Shown here piece by piece: positions 11,653 to 22,335 of a DNA stretch of 64,000 nt. The DNA is from Cristatella mucedo (lineage: Eukaryota; Bryozoa; Phylactolaemata; Cristatellidae), in NCBI GenBank assembly GCA_009760855.2, contig WPIO01000010.1, positions 7,582,501-7,646,500 on the forward strand, read 5' to 3'. The number at the start of each line of letters is the position of its first letter. Within the stretch, counting starts at the first letter, position 1. The translations under genes and the position numbers were made by a program. The notes below the pieces were generated by a model. The model ran no database searches and was not told the origin of the DNA. It saw only the letters and a program-made list of their open reading frames with translations.

Positions 11653-11695
11653 TTGACCTCGGTCGTTGAAGGCGAGTTGCTTTAGCATTCTGGCC
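11437..11695 (-). mobile_element. S1 SINE interrupted by a LINE A tail
   Basis: Antisense S1 SINE. The tail (TTGTATAGCACC...TTAATCTC) is at 11445-11490, the B box region (GGCTCGAGCCCACGACC) at 11514-11530, and the head resumes at 11651 (CCTTGACCTCGGTCGTTGAA). The 96-bp LINE A tail sits inside it. Confidence 0.8.
11554..11649 (+). mobile_element. 96-bp LINE A 3' end inserted in a SINE
   Basis: Nearly identical to the last ~95 bp of the LINE at 32740-35155: TTTGCAGCAAATGTAAAGCG, the hairpin, and an (ATT)n tail of about nine units. The flanks ACCTT (11549-11553) and ACCTT (11650-11654) look like a 5-bp target-site duplication. This is an extreme 5' truncation. Confidence 0.8.
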
Positions 11696-11699
11696 TTTG

Positions 11700-11800
11700 G
11701 GTGATAATTTTTTTCTTTTGCATACGTGATACCTTGAACGTAATGAGCTCTTGGGTATTGATTCTCTTGCAGTGAAATGTAAAAGGCCCGGATCCAGCAC
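11700..11800 (+). mobile_element. Second LINE 3' UTR remnant
   Basis: Shares GTGATACCTTGAAYGTMAT...CTTGGGTATTG...TTGCAGTGAAATGTAAAAGG with 43015-43110, and more weakly with the 3' UTR before 35082. It is probably an old relative of LINE A. Confidence 0.5.
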
Positions 11801-11935
11801 TTGTAGGCTATACATACTATATAGACTCTTATTGTAGTTGTCACTATCGTGGTTGAGCACAGTGGCCATACGACTCCACAATCTCACACACTTACAGACA
11901 TTAACACAGACACGTGGACACTGAAACAAACTATC

Positions 11936-11951
11936 GTGTGTGTGTATGTGT

Positions 11952-12031
<80 letters not shown>
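11936..12031. repeat. (TG)n microsatellite, about 96 bp
   Basis: Nearly pure TG with two TATG interruptions at its left end. Confidence 0.98.
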
Positions 12032-12034
<3 letters not shown>

Positions 12035-13542
12035 CATGGAGTAAGGGGTTAGCATTCAACGGCTTGTCTCTATTTATATATTATACTGTTACAAAGTTTC
12101 CTTGCAACCATGCACCAACTTTCATCACGTAATGGCAGCTTGCAACACTCATTTTCTATAGAACTCGGTCCAGTCTGACTTGGTTATATGTACCTACCGC
12201 TATGGAAGATTTCCAAAACACTTTTACACTAACAACCCTGCAATTCTTTCAGCACAGTTTGTGAAGTAGTAGGCTAGAAACTTCGGCGAAGTAGGTACGA
12301 ATTATTCCCCTCCACACGAGATTACTACACAGCAGAACGCAGCATCCCTTTGCAGGCCTATATAAGATTGGTGCTATTGAGTTTGGATGTGTCAGTACAA
12401 AACAACTTGGTCAAGATTTAAAGGTCAACAAGCTCAAGGCCACAACCACGTGATGCAAAGACCCAGATATGCAGAAGAAACTCTTCATATGTATGGGCAA
12501 AACAACAGACAGCGTGCAGGTGGCTGCTTCCCAAGGATTTCGAAGGGCTGGGGCGAAAGGTGAAGTCGGGAGGTGGGGGTGGTGAGGAAGTTGGAGGGAG
12601 CAGCTGGGACCGCAGCACTAGCGCATTCAATGAAGGGTGTGGCATCGAGACTCCGACTTTTGAGTAGAAGTGGGCTTGCTTGATGCACTTGCAGACGGCC
12701 CGAGAAAGCCAGAGAGGGGGGCATGTAAGCAATTCTGCTGGGCCAGCCGGTCTGGGCTAGCTTATGCGAGTGCCTGCCTTATGCGAGTGCCGGCCGAGCG
12801 CCGGATGCTTCCCATTCGAGCGGCAACAGGCAAAGCCGTTGGCACCGGGTGCTTATGGCACTATTCCGATCGCACTCGGCTGCACTGAGTAATGCTCGTC
12901 TAGAAGTGGCAAAGCAAAAAATGGCGGTCGGCTCGGCTGCTGCCCGGCGCCGGTGCTCCTGGCTCGAGGGGCTGTGGCCAGCAGAGGCAGCCTAGTCGGT
13001 TACACCTCGGCCGCTAGGCTTGCTGCAGTGTCTTCCCGTTGGGGTCTGCCCTCGTCTCGCGCCGTTTGCCCCCCCCCCAGTGACTGCCGGCGTCGTCTGA
13101 TGGGGAGCTCGGGCCTCAAGTTGGCGCTCTGCACCTTCGAATTCCTCGATCTCCGTGAAACGTAGCAGCCGTTCCTGCACCACCCCCTCTACTGCACCGT
13201 CACGTCATGCCTTTTGCCACTTTGCCTTACAGAAAGTCTGCCGGCAGGGCAAAGAGGGATAGGCACTCAACGAAGAGAGTTCTGCGGTTCATGTAATCGT
13301 TCGACGACGGTGTCGCAATGGAAAACTCAAACCCAACGGCATTTACAACGACAGCCTGCCGTACAGTGGTGACTGAACGAGCGGGAGCCGGTTTACGTCA
13401 TCTCTGATTTCTCCTTGCCTGCCGACGATGCCAAACAGCTTACACAAGGCCTAGCGAGGTAAAGACGAGCAGTTCGCACCATCTTCACGTCTGCTCTGCA
13501 GCGCTGCCACTGCTGCTGCTGCTGCTGCGGCAGCGCGCTCAC

Positions 13543-13725
13543 ACTGAACGCCTCGCTCCACAGATGCTCGCTGCCCTCGCCCTGCGCCGGCAGATACGGC
13601 AGCAGGTCCGGCGGCTTCTGTTCAAACAGCCGATCCCAGTCCGTGCCGGCGTAGAACGCGTGCGCTTTCAGAGCCTTGAAGCTGCCTGTCGCTTCTGAAC
13701 CAAGCCGCTTGTCTGGCTCCAACAG
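13543..13725 (-). CDS. PDPK1: PDPK1 exon 9: end of kinase domain
   Basis: Follows the acceptor TTTCTTTCCGTAG. It reads LLEPDKRLGSEATGSFKALK, then AHAFYAGTDWDRLFEQ and KPPDLLPYLPAQ. This is the AGC C-lobe end (KRLG, HPFF-like AHAFY, W--L-----P-L-PYLP). The 3' boundary is uncertain. I chose the donor AGT|GTGAGC. Alternatives are GAC|GTGAAG (13489), ATG|GTGCGA (13480) or TGT|GTAAGC (13444); the last would add 33 codons including six glutamines encoded by a CAG repeat. All four are phase 0. Confidence 0.9.
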
Positions 13726-15392
13726 CTACGGAAAGAAAAACATTGGATGGAAGCAGGAAGTCAGCTTCCAAGTAGCCGAGAGCGCACGATCGGCACGTTA
13801 GCCGAAGAGCAAAGCGTCTAGAGCAAAGAGTAAAGAGAAAGAGCAAAGCGTCTAGCACTCAACTAGGAGGATGCTCACATGCCTGCCGCACACGCATCGC
13901 GCCCCCTCGGCCGAGCTTGGAGAAGTTTCTAATTACGTTGGCTGTCGAGTTACGACAATCAAGGCCGGGAGTCTGGCCGCTGATGCTTCATGCCACTTGC
14001 ATTCCATCGACTTAAAAATATTTCCCGTCTGCTCACTTTCGAGGTGGCAATTTGGAAGGCAGGCAGCAGTCACTGCTCGTTTGCAAGCCCCTCTCCTGCC
14101 TCAACCACCGGCTGCGAGCTATGCGGTGGCACTCTGGCACGCGATATCTCGTTGGTATAGGCCGCTGTCTGGTCCACAGCTATCTGGTCAATCAACTCCA
14201 CCCCCCCCCCCCCGTCCACGAATGAGGCAGCCTACTCACAGCATTCGGCGAGAATCGCCCTGACGTCTGTCTCGCTCACAGCAGCAACAACCCTAGCGAC
14301 ATCGGCTGCCACTGTTTGCCGGAAATGTCAATAAACGACGCTGATGATCCCAGGTACTGTCAGGCTCGCTCGGTCGGTCCAACGAGCTGGACTCGGACTA
14401 GCATGCACGTCATAGCACCCACGTGAAGGCGACCACGTTTTGAATTGCCAAGAACATCGGCCCAGCGACCAGACAGTGTTCGTCACTGCCCCACTTCGTG
14501 TGCAGGTGCTGCCTGCAAACCATTCACAAATGGACCTCATTCGACCCAAGCTAAAAACAAGAGATACAAACTGGGTTGAACTCCGACAAGTTCTGGCCAC
14601 TTCCCGGCGATGTCTCGATTCTTACTCATTCGTCAATTATTCGCCAGAGAGGTTGTCGTTTAACAACTCACACATTGAAAGGGATGACTTGACTGGAGCT
14701 TAAGCCACTCCATGTTTAAGAGCGAGCAGTCAAGTGAACCTGCTCTTCGTCGCCATGCGAGAGTAACTATGCATTACCCTGGTTCTAGGTCGGAGTTGTA
14801 CAACCATTTACTCTTGATTCTTTGCAGTTCTCTGTCAATGCAGCAGCTCCCCAACAGGAAACACAGGCTCATGACAGCGGCTGTCACTTCGACACCGACG
14901 ACAACTAGCCCTACTTACCATTCAAATCTTCAAAGCCAGCTGTGGCGGCAGCCAAGTCAAGCCATCTTACAAACACTACTTCCTGGATGCCGGCCATCAA
15001 CGTTCTTACACCAAAATGACAATAACTAGGCATTTCTTCTCATCGGAAGAAATCGCCGTCGCGTTCGGCAGTTGCTGCGCAATTAATCAGAGGAGTCATC
15101 AAGCGCTTGCCATACGCAACAATTTTTGACGAACTTTTCCGACTTTGAAACGACTTTTTTCGACGACCGCCACCTTTGCCCAGTCGCTTAATTCGTTCTC
15201 TCGTCATTCGTTCTCTGAGCTCCCTTGTACCTGGTGCTGCCGAGCAGGACCACAAATAAGCTTGTCGTTGCCTTACCCCAGCGGCTTCTGGCAAAGCATT
15301 GCGCTGTAGAAGGGGGAGGTGCCCCCTTCCCGAGCATTGCGACTACGAAAGTCCAGAGATGCGGATATCGAAACGATTCTTGCACGACACGA

Positions 15393-15468
15393 CTGCTGCT
15401 TCCTTTTCCGGCTGCTGCTTCCTTTTCCGGCTGCTACTTCCTTTTCCGGCTGCTGCTTCCTTTCCGGC
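15393..15468. repeat. 19-bp tandem repeat, four copies
   Basis: Unit CTGCTGCTTCCTTTTCCGG, one copy with CTGCTA and the last one base shorter. It lies in a PDPK1 intron. Confidence 0.95.
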
Positions 15469-15753
15469 GGTCCTACACTGCAGCCGCTTCGCTACTAGCT
15501 ACTGCTTACTTGGGCTTTCCCAAACGTTCTCCTCATTAAACCATGCCCTTCACTTTTCTGCTTCACTTTTTACCTTTCACTTTGCAGCTTGCGAGGAGCA
15601 CTTTTGGAAAAATACCGCATACCGATAGCCACTTGAGCCTCTAGTGTAAAACAGCATCTGGCATAACGACCAACATCCGGCATAATGCATCCGGCGACCA
15701 ATAATGGCCAGTGAGCTGTATGGAGGGCTCGGATAGAGACACTCGCATGCTCG

Positions 15754-15754
<1 letters not shown>

Positions 15755-15807
<53 letters not shown>

Positions 15808-15822
15808 CACACAAACACACAC
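15755..15822. repeat. (CA)n microsatellite
   Basis: About 68 bp of CA with one G and one AAA interruption. Confidence 0.95.
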
Positions 15823-16259
15823 GTGCTAAGGTTACACGCAAGAAGTTCAACAGCGCCCAGCTGACACACATCTGCTGCCAAATGGCTGCCTGAGGTTCGC
15901 TGACCTGCCGCCCTCTCACCGCTGTTGCGCACCAATTAGCAAGACACTGGCACCGCACCGCGACAGCTTACCGACAACCGACAGCAAAAGTACAGGGAAT
16001 GACAGCAATAGAGGCACAGCACGAACGCACACAACAGTAGCATCCACAATACACCCACACTATCCTGGATGTGATACTCGGACCAGGGTGCGTCAAGCAA
16101 ACAGCAAGGGAATGCTTGCTAGCAGCTGAAAAGCAAGCAGGCTTTCTCTTTTTGTCCAGCCAACAAAAACCGCTACCGGATAAACCAAGCCTTGGTGCAA
16201 ACGAAGGAAGCACTGCAGCTGCCTGATCCTGCAGGCTGGAACATGGAACTTCCACTCAC

Positions 16260-16356
16260 CAGTAGCCTTCCGACCAGGTCCTTTGCCAGGCTGTCGAACC
16301 CTTCCGGAAACTTATAATCTAGCTTGACTATTCTCTGGAAGATCTGGTATTCATTC
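16260..16356 (-). CDS. PDPK1: PDPK1 exon 8: kinase C-lobe
   Basis: 97 nt, acceptor TCGTTGCCAG, donor CTG|GTGAGT. It reads NEYQIFQRIVKLDYKFPEGF then DSLAKDLVGRLL. The family pattern is GNEY-IFQ-I--L-Y-FPE.F---A-DLV--LL. Both phases match the neighbouring exons. Confidence 0.96.
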
Positions 16357-16525
16357 CTGGCAACGACAAAAATACGATAAAGCGCACCTCCTGGCAGACC
16401 GAACGTCAGCGAAAAACGAGAAGACATGCAGAGCGTCGCAGCACCAGCATGGCGGCGCCACCGCACACAGTGAGCCCAGTGCTGCATGCTGGGGACTAAG
16501 GCATCCATCGGTGAGTGGTACGTAC

Positions 16526-16594
16526 CCTCCTTTGAATGGATGATCCCCGGATATGAACTGGTAGATCATGCATCCAAGAGCCCACAGATCGGAC
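16526..16594 (-). CDS. PDPK1: PDPK1 exon 7: SDLWALGC segment
   Basis: 69 nt, acceptor CTTTTTTAG, donor GGAGG|GTACGT. It reads SDLWALGCMIYQFISGDHPF then KG, the helix-F segment of protein kinases with its invariant Asp. Confidence 0.97.
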
Positions 16595-16808
16595 CTAAAA
16601 AAGAGAGAAAGAACTCTTCCCTACAGAGGCAAGCAAAACGGATTATGGCACCGTGCCTTTACTGCTCAACCAAGCAGAGGTAAAGACACTTAGCAAGCAG
16701 GCACAAAGCTACGGCAGCATTTGTCAAGGCAGGAGAGATTCCTTAAACAAGGAAAAACTCTCCAGTCCTAGGAGAAACCTCGATCGTTTTGCCTGAATCA
16801 AATGAACC

Positions 16809-16811
<3 letters not shown>

Positions 16812-16869
<58 letters not shown>
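16812..16869. repeat. (GA)n microsatellite
   Basis: Pure GA, about 58 bp. Confidence 0.98.
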
Positions 16870-16871
<2 letters not shown>

Positions 16872-17207
16872 GTTGCTCTTTGTCGTCTGACGAGCGATAC
16901 TCATGATTCTTATTTCAGTCTGTGTCTGAAGAAAAGCACAGATCCAGCCCCTCAGGCTGATGCAGACAGTTTGAGAGTGTGCAATCAGAGAGAAACTCGC
17001 AGTGAAATGAGCACATAAGGAAGGCATACCGGCGACCCTTTTGGCAGCCAAGGATTTAATTTCTTTGCTCTTATCAAACTCAAGTTGCACAGGACGTAAA
17101 GTACAGGACATGACGATTAAAGCTCGTGCTTTGCAACCAAAAAACACGTGCCTCGCATGAGCTCACTTCCTTTCCAATAACAGATCCACACTGGCAAGTG
17201 GAAAATA

Positions 17208-17384
17208 TAAAAATACTAGCTGATTTATCAGCCTCTTTTGTATAGCAACAGAAGAGCCTTTACGGCTATCACCACCGCTTGCAGTGGCGATAAAGGATCG
17301 CCTGCCACAGGATTCGAACCCTCGACCTCGGGGCCGAGGTCGTGAAAAGCAACCACCTTAACTAGTGAGCCATCACGGCTCCCT
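17208..17384 (-). mobile_element. S2 SINE, near full length
   Basis: The - strand begins with a tRNA-like A box (TGGCTCACTAG), followed by a perfect B box (GGTTCGAATCC, + strand GGATTCGAACC). Next comes a conserved body with the stem GATCCTTTATCGCC and a 3' hairpin (CTCTTTTGT/ACAGAAGAG-like arms) ending near CAGCTAGTATT. It is a near twin of 21255-21430 and 58668-58850. Confidence 0.88.
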
Positions 17385-17555
17385 AAGAGAAGCAGCAGTC
17401 GATTACGTGCGCACAGCTGCGTTCATCCTAGCATTTACCGGTTCGTAACCAATGGGTGCTGCCAAGCTGCACAAGACTGGCAATCAGCGTGACGATGCAC
17501 GAAAAAATGCATTCATTTCACTGTGCATCTGCTCTTGTGATGAAATAGCACTTAC

Positions 17556-17661
17556 TCGTAGCCAACTTTCTTGCTCTGCAGCACCTCGGGTGACACGTAC
17601 TGGGCAGTGCCGACAAACGATTTCCTCCTGCTCGTGGATCCAGCATCGGCGACCGACGTAC
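17556..17661 (-). CDS. PDPK1: PDPK1 exon 6: activation loop
   Basis: 106 nt, acceptor GCGGCTGAAG, donor GA|GTAAGT. It reads TSVADAGSTSRRKSFVGTAQ then YVSPEVLQSKKVGY. The SFVGTAQYVSPE activation segment carries the serine that PDPK1 autophosphorylates (Ser241 in human). The preceding SVADAGSTSRR is a lineage-specific serine-rich loop. Confidence 0.97.
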
Positions 17662-18077
17662 CTTCAGCCGCACAAGAGGCATTTTAGACAGCAAGCCCAC
17701 ATCTCGAAGTTAGAGCGAGCAAGCTTACGACATGAATGAATGGCCAGTGTTAGGCAATAATCCTTTTGAGGAGTTGCGAATACCAAGCAGAAGGCAAGAT
17801 TCATTGCAAACTGCTGGTCTACAACATCGGTCGATCAATAGCAAAATTTAATGCCGAATCATCTCTTTTGCCTATCTGCATAGGATCAGAGCACAGCAGG
17901 TGACCAGCCTGTGCAACACAGTGTCGTGTTGGCAGCCCAAACCGATCCGGCTACCAACGCCGGCAGCAGGCAACGAAAGCTTTCACCACCAGTAGTGATA
18001 TGACATGACAACTGCATGTCGATGACTACGATGGGCATTAGATGGAATATCACGTGTGTAAGAAGTAAAAGTAAAAG

Positions 18078-18238
18078 TTAAGTGATTCAACAGCCTCATT
18101 CATATAGAAGTAGAAGAGCCTTAGCGGCTATCACTACCACTTTCAGCGAGTAATAAATAGTTGAGAGCTGCAGGACTCGAACCCACGACCTGGATCATGA
18201 AGAGAAAACACCTCAGCCCTGGGCCAAGAACCGGGAGC
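18078..18238 (-). mobile_element. S2 SINE, diverged
   Basis: Tail hairpin region (CAACAGCCTCATTCATATAG...AGAAGAGCCTTAGCGGCT), B box (+ strand GGACTCGAACCC) and a degenerate head. Confidence 0.75.
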
Positions 18239-18371
18239 AAGACCGCCCCTCCACTGAGAGTAAGAAACTTACGCAAGGCGCTACTGCAACGTTTTCTCTC
18301 GACAGCTAAAAGGAGCCAGCCCAACCACGTTCTGTTTCGATAGTTCTATTCTGCAGCTTCACCTCCATGAC

Positions 18372-18570
18372 GACCATCCCGGTGGCCTTATGGTTAGTGG
18401 CATGGCTCCAGGAAGAACACAGACGGCAGGGGTTTCAAATCCTGACGATGGCAAAATTTTTCGCATGCCAATTGGTGCCAACACAGTCCTGGTGGCCCAT
18501 GGCTCCTGCATGGCACTCGTGGCAAGTCGTAAGTCTGAAGAGTGCTTTAAAGAAACACCAATCGCCAGGT
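18372..18570 (+). mobile_element. Possible third tRNA-derived SINE
   Basis: An A-box-like TGGCCTTATGGTTAGTGGC is followed at tRNA spacing by a B-box-like GGTTTCAAATCC. The following 120 bp match no other copy here, so the family assignment is uncertain. Confidence 0.4.
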
Positions 18571-19544
18571 TGGTGAGTCATTGTCTGAGAGCCATCTTCC
18601 AATGCGTCCTTGCTTGGCAACGAAGAACGTAAAGGGGTAGTCTTTTTCTTTAATTCCCTTCCGTGTGCCTAGGTATCACCTGCTCCGAGAGATTAACACT
18701 ATTACCAACCAGTCGGGCAGCGGCGCCAAACACGCTGCACAGCGCCCGACCGCCCGCCGGGGGCTTGGCCTTGGCTAGCTGGGCAGCGTGCAAGGCACTC
18801 GCCGACCCATCGCTCGTGCCTGGTGCTGAGCTGAGTCGCCTCGAAGAAGAAGAAGAAGAAGGAGAAGAGCAGCAACTATTCTACTGCAGCTGCTGACGAG
18901 CGCTGGCAGTGGCACACAGCAGGCTGGCCGCCGGTCGCTCTGCCACACGCTCGTCAAAGCGGCGCATTACCAAGGTTGACACAGAGAGCGAGCGCAGCTC
19001 AGCTGTCCCGGCGTTGTGGTTACCGGTGGCACTCTAATAAGGAAGATCCTCGAACATTCGTACGACTCTCAACGACACGACTGTCCGAGTCGGCACAAGC
19101 AGCCACGATCAACATGTGAAGCTAGCTTCCGACGCGCCCTGTCTGCCCTATTCTCCCCCCCCCCCCGATCGTGCCACAGCTCTCTTGATGACAGCACACA
19201 AGGAAGTCCGATGAAGTAGCAAGCCGATGCCGCTGTCCGAGCTGACCGCGAGCGCACTGCGATTGCACCGCAAGGCAGGACGTGCTCGATACTCGGCTTA
19301 CCGGGGTGGCTTGAGGCTCACCCAATCTTTTTCGGTCACGGCTACCATGTCTGTGGGGGCCCCAAAAGAGGAACAGCAACATGCCAGTAACTATAGGAGC
19401 TCCGAACGGGTCTGCCCCTCGATCCAGTTGCTGCTGCCATAAAAATATCAGGGACGAGGCACCACATTGGTAGAGATGCACCGCGCACAACGGCGGAAGC
19501 AATCCTAGTCGACCTGACACCAGAAAATGCTTCACTGCGGTCCT

Positions 19545-19559
19545 GGGGGGGGGGGGGGG
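19545..19559. repeat. G homopolymer (G15)
   Basis: Fifteen consecutive G. Similar runs: C12 at 1146, C13 at 14201, G12 at 31236, G18 at 37469, G14 at 38178. Confidence 0.9.
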
Positions 19560-19814
19560 AGGAGGGGAAGGGGAAGGGGGAGACAGGTTAAAACAAACGA
19601 CATGCAGAGCAGCAAAGTACGAACCTCTGCTAGAAACGTTCTCAAAGTGCAGGGAACTAGCTAGAAAGTTCCATATAACAAGAAGACCAACTTGCTTAGC
19701 CTGCACTGATAAGGGTGAGTGGGTCAAACCAGCTGTCCAGACTACCTCAATGTTGTGTCCTTTTCCCTGGCTGTTGATCGAGTTTTTCCTGGGTGTTAAT
19801 CGACCAACCCCATC

Positions 19815-19900
19815 AAATAATAAAAGTAATAATAATAATAATAATGCATTTTTATCGCACTTCATGAGAACTAGATTGTTTCCTCGGCACTTCACATAGC
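19815..19900 (-). mobile_element. LINE A / S1 tail, antisense, with (TAA)n end
   Basis: The (AATAAT)n stretch at 19826-19845 followed by TTTTTATCGCACTTCATGAGAA is the reverse complement of the family tail hairpin and ATT repeat. The hAT element at 19908 lies at its edge. Confidence 0.6.
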
Positions 19901-20101
19901 CCTAACGCAGTAGTTCTCAACCTGTAGTTCGCGACCCCTGTGGGGGTCGAACGACCTTATCACAGGGGTCACCTAAGACCATCGAAAAAACACATTTCCA
20001 CATTTTCCGCACGATAATTTTCTGATTGGGGGTCGCCACAACATGAGGAACTGTATTGAAGGGTCGCTGCATTAGGAAGGTTGAGAACCACTGTCCTAAC
20101 G
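19900..20101 (+). mobile_element. Non-autonomous hAT element resembling SPIN (186 bp plus 8-bp TSDs)
   Basis: The element is 19908-20093. The left end CAGTAGTTCTCAACCT and the reverse complement of the right end CAGTGGTTCTCAACCT form 16-bp terminal inverted repeats with one mismatch. Flanking 8-mers CCCTAACG (19900-19907) and TCCTAACG (20094-20101) are a target-site duplication with one difference; 8 bp is diagnostic of hAT. Subterminal GGGGTCGAACGACC, GTCACCTAAGACCATCG, GGGGGTCGCCACAACATGAG and TTCCTAATGCAGCGACCC (reverse complement) are, from memory, words of SPIN (Space Invader) MITEs of tetrapods. The element has no coding capacity and would have needed a transposase elsewhere. The few TSD and TIR differences suggest a relatively young insertion. 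Confidence 0.85.
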
Positions 20102-20902
20102 GGAAGCAAACCAACTAATTAAGGACAATGATAAGCAAAATCGTCGCATGCACAAGCACATACTGTAAGCACATGATTAATCTTGACGAAGCATATGCTG
20201 CAAATTATGACTGGGTTCTAGTTTTACTTGTGCGTAGGAAAAGTAAGGGGCCGCGTGTGGGGTGAGCGCCAGGTTTTAGGCACATAGAGGCTGAAAACAC
20301 TGCGACCGCAGGACTTGAGGCAGGTTAGAGGCACAGGTCAAGGACCAGAGTGAGAAGGGTGGTGCGAAAATGGAGGCTGCTCAAGGAGTGATTGCATCAC
20401 ACAGGTAGGCCGAAGCTAGGTAAAGAAAAGACCTAAAGAGAAAGTAAAAAGATTTTGACTTCGACGTGTAGGACGAAATGATACCGATTTTTGGCTAGGA
20501 GATCGGCTCATGGATTCATCGCCTACAACCCATCTTTACTCCTCCGATGGGAATGAAAACGAACGATCAGACGCGCAGTATAGATTTAGTATCAGGTCAA
20601 CTAGCGCCGCACCGAGTACCACAGCACCAGTGCACGAATCACAAGAGATAAAAAAGACGAGACGAAAACAAGCCCGTACTAGGATAAACCGAATCGGTAG
20701 TCACAATCACTGCCCACAATTGGAGGCAAACAGCCATCGAGCAAGCATGCAGCCACACAGGCAACAGTAGCTCTATCACCTCGACAAAAGCGAGTCAAGC
20801 AGAAGCCGGCACAGCACCAATCAGCAGGCAGGCACAGTAAAGCAGCAATACAGCAAGACAGCCGACAAGACAAGACAAGACAACAAGCCGACAAGAGCAG
20901 CC

Positions 20903-20958
20903 GACGGACACGCAGGCAGTTGCAGCAGACGACGGACACGCACGCAGTTGCAGCAGAC
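20903..20958. repeat. 28-bp direct repeat, two copies
   Basis: Unit GACGGACACGCA(G/C)GCAG plus TTGCAGCAGAC, with one mismatch between copies, inside an AGAC-rich stretch. Confidence 0.9.
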
Positions 20959-21254
20959 GACATTCCGCACTGAGGCAGGCGACGAGAGAAGCTGCAGCGC
21001 ACGCGCATCTTTTGCAGGCACCACAGCGAATAACGTGCCTGGCAGCAACCGAAACAGCTGCTGCTGCTCGAAAAGCGCAGACCGGATTGAGTGGGAGAGC
21101 GTGTGTCTGGCTCGGACTGAGCGCCCACTAGAGCACACGCAATGGCAGGCTCTCTTATCCCCAAACAGGTCTCGACCGCTAAGGAACGCGCCACCGTACA
21201 CACGTTTGTGCAAGCGCTCTTGCAATGACCTCGAATGATAGAATAAATAATAAA

Positions 21255-21430
21255 TACTATAAATACTAGCTGATTTAACAGCCTCTTTTGTATAGCGACA
21301 GAAGAGCCTTTACGGCTGTCACCACCGCTTGCAGTGGCGATAAAGGATCGCCCACCACAGGATTCGAACCCACGACCTTGGGGCCGAGGTCGTGAAAAGC
21401 AACGCCTTACCTAGTGAGCCATTACGACAC
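21255..21430 (-). mobile_element. S2 SINE, near full length
   Basis: Near twin of 17208-17384, with an intact B box (+ strand GGATTCGAACCC), A box (+ strand TAGTGAGCCAT) and 3' hairpin. Confidence 0.88.
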
Positions 21431-22182
21431 ACCGAAGCAGTGTTAACTCGGCCATAGGTCACGACTCCTCAGAGACTAATGTCAAACTACTGAACAGAGC
21501 TTGGGGCACTGGCAAACACTAACACGACCAGCATTCCTGCTGCCACAGCGGTTGGCAGCAGCGGAAGCACGTGCCGAGCTCCATACGGGGGGAGGGGCAT
21601 GGAGAGCGGTGGGCCACGAGGTGGTGCGTCGGGCCTCCGATGTACACCTGGCCGCCAGGCTAGTGAGCATGCCACCCACAGCCGACCAGCGGTGAGGAAA
21701 TGTGAACAAGAGTGCAGTGGGAGCCGTGCAGGCGCACTGGTGCACGAAAGCAAGGACGAACGGCCGAACCGACGCTCTCTCGACCGAAACTTCGTAAAAC
21801 TGAAAAGCACGACGACCCGTTCATACGTAGGAATAGCAAACAGGGTAACCCCTCCTCAAAATGACACCAAAGTGAACCAGCAAGGGTGCCATGCAGGTGC
21901 ATTATTATTTTTGTAGGTATCATCTATGAACAGAAAAACCAGGCAAATGTGGTCGTTTTGCCCTAAAAATCTTGCAAAAACAGGCCAAGATACAACCGTG
22001 GAAGAAAAAACCTGCATTCCTGGGTCAATGATTGCCATTTACACAGTGTGTGTACAAAAGTGCACGGATGACGAGAAACGTCTAGTCGTGAATGCTGGCC
22101 GAGTCTCGGGTCTGATGCTGTTCACCGGCTATCAGGAGCAAGAGGAGTGGACGGCTGATTGAACTGCTTCATTAATAATGCT

Positions 22183-22335
22183 ATAACTTTGTTATAACAA
22201 GGGCAGAAGAGCCCTAGTAGCCATCACTGCCGCTTGCAGCTGGCACTAAAGAATTGCCTTCTGTGGGACTCGAACCTACGATAGGAGTTTTGAAATGAGA
22301 GCACCCTACCCTTGGGATCAGAGCCCGGGACTCCA
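22183..22335 (-). mobile_element. S2 SINE, diverged
   Basis: Keeps GGCAGAAGAGCCCTAGTAGC, CACTGCCGCTTGCAGC and a B box (+ strand GGGACTCGAACC). The tail start is decayed. Confidence 0.75.

Larger units (their letters stand above)
8524..13542 (-). other. PDPK1 intron region between exons 9 and 10
   Basis: Contains a LINE C-terminal remnant (9160-9310), a CA/TC microsatellite, an S2 SINE head (10745-10812), a LINE piece (11100-11340), a nested SINE/LINE tail (11437-11695), a 96-bp (TG)n array and a GC-rich block at 12640-13150. The phase mismatch predicts one or more linker exons here; I could not identify one. Confidence 0.75.

Noticed and set aside
15393-15468. CRISPR-like array
   Set aside because: The four 19-bp units are contiguous with no spacers; it is a minisatellite.
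17300-17384. tRNA gene from the perfect B box
   Set aside because: The A and B boxes belong to a dispersed SINE with the same body and tail in many copies; there is no cloverleaf acceptor stem.
19122-19895. 257-codon - strand frame
   Set aside because: It runs through a TAA microsatellite, a G homopolymer and SINE tail sequence; no motif and no conserved composition.
20679-21203. Cys/Leu-rich 174-codon frame
   Set aside because: Its composition comes from a GCA/AGAC-type low-complexity stretch with a tandem repeat; the other strand is open too.
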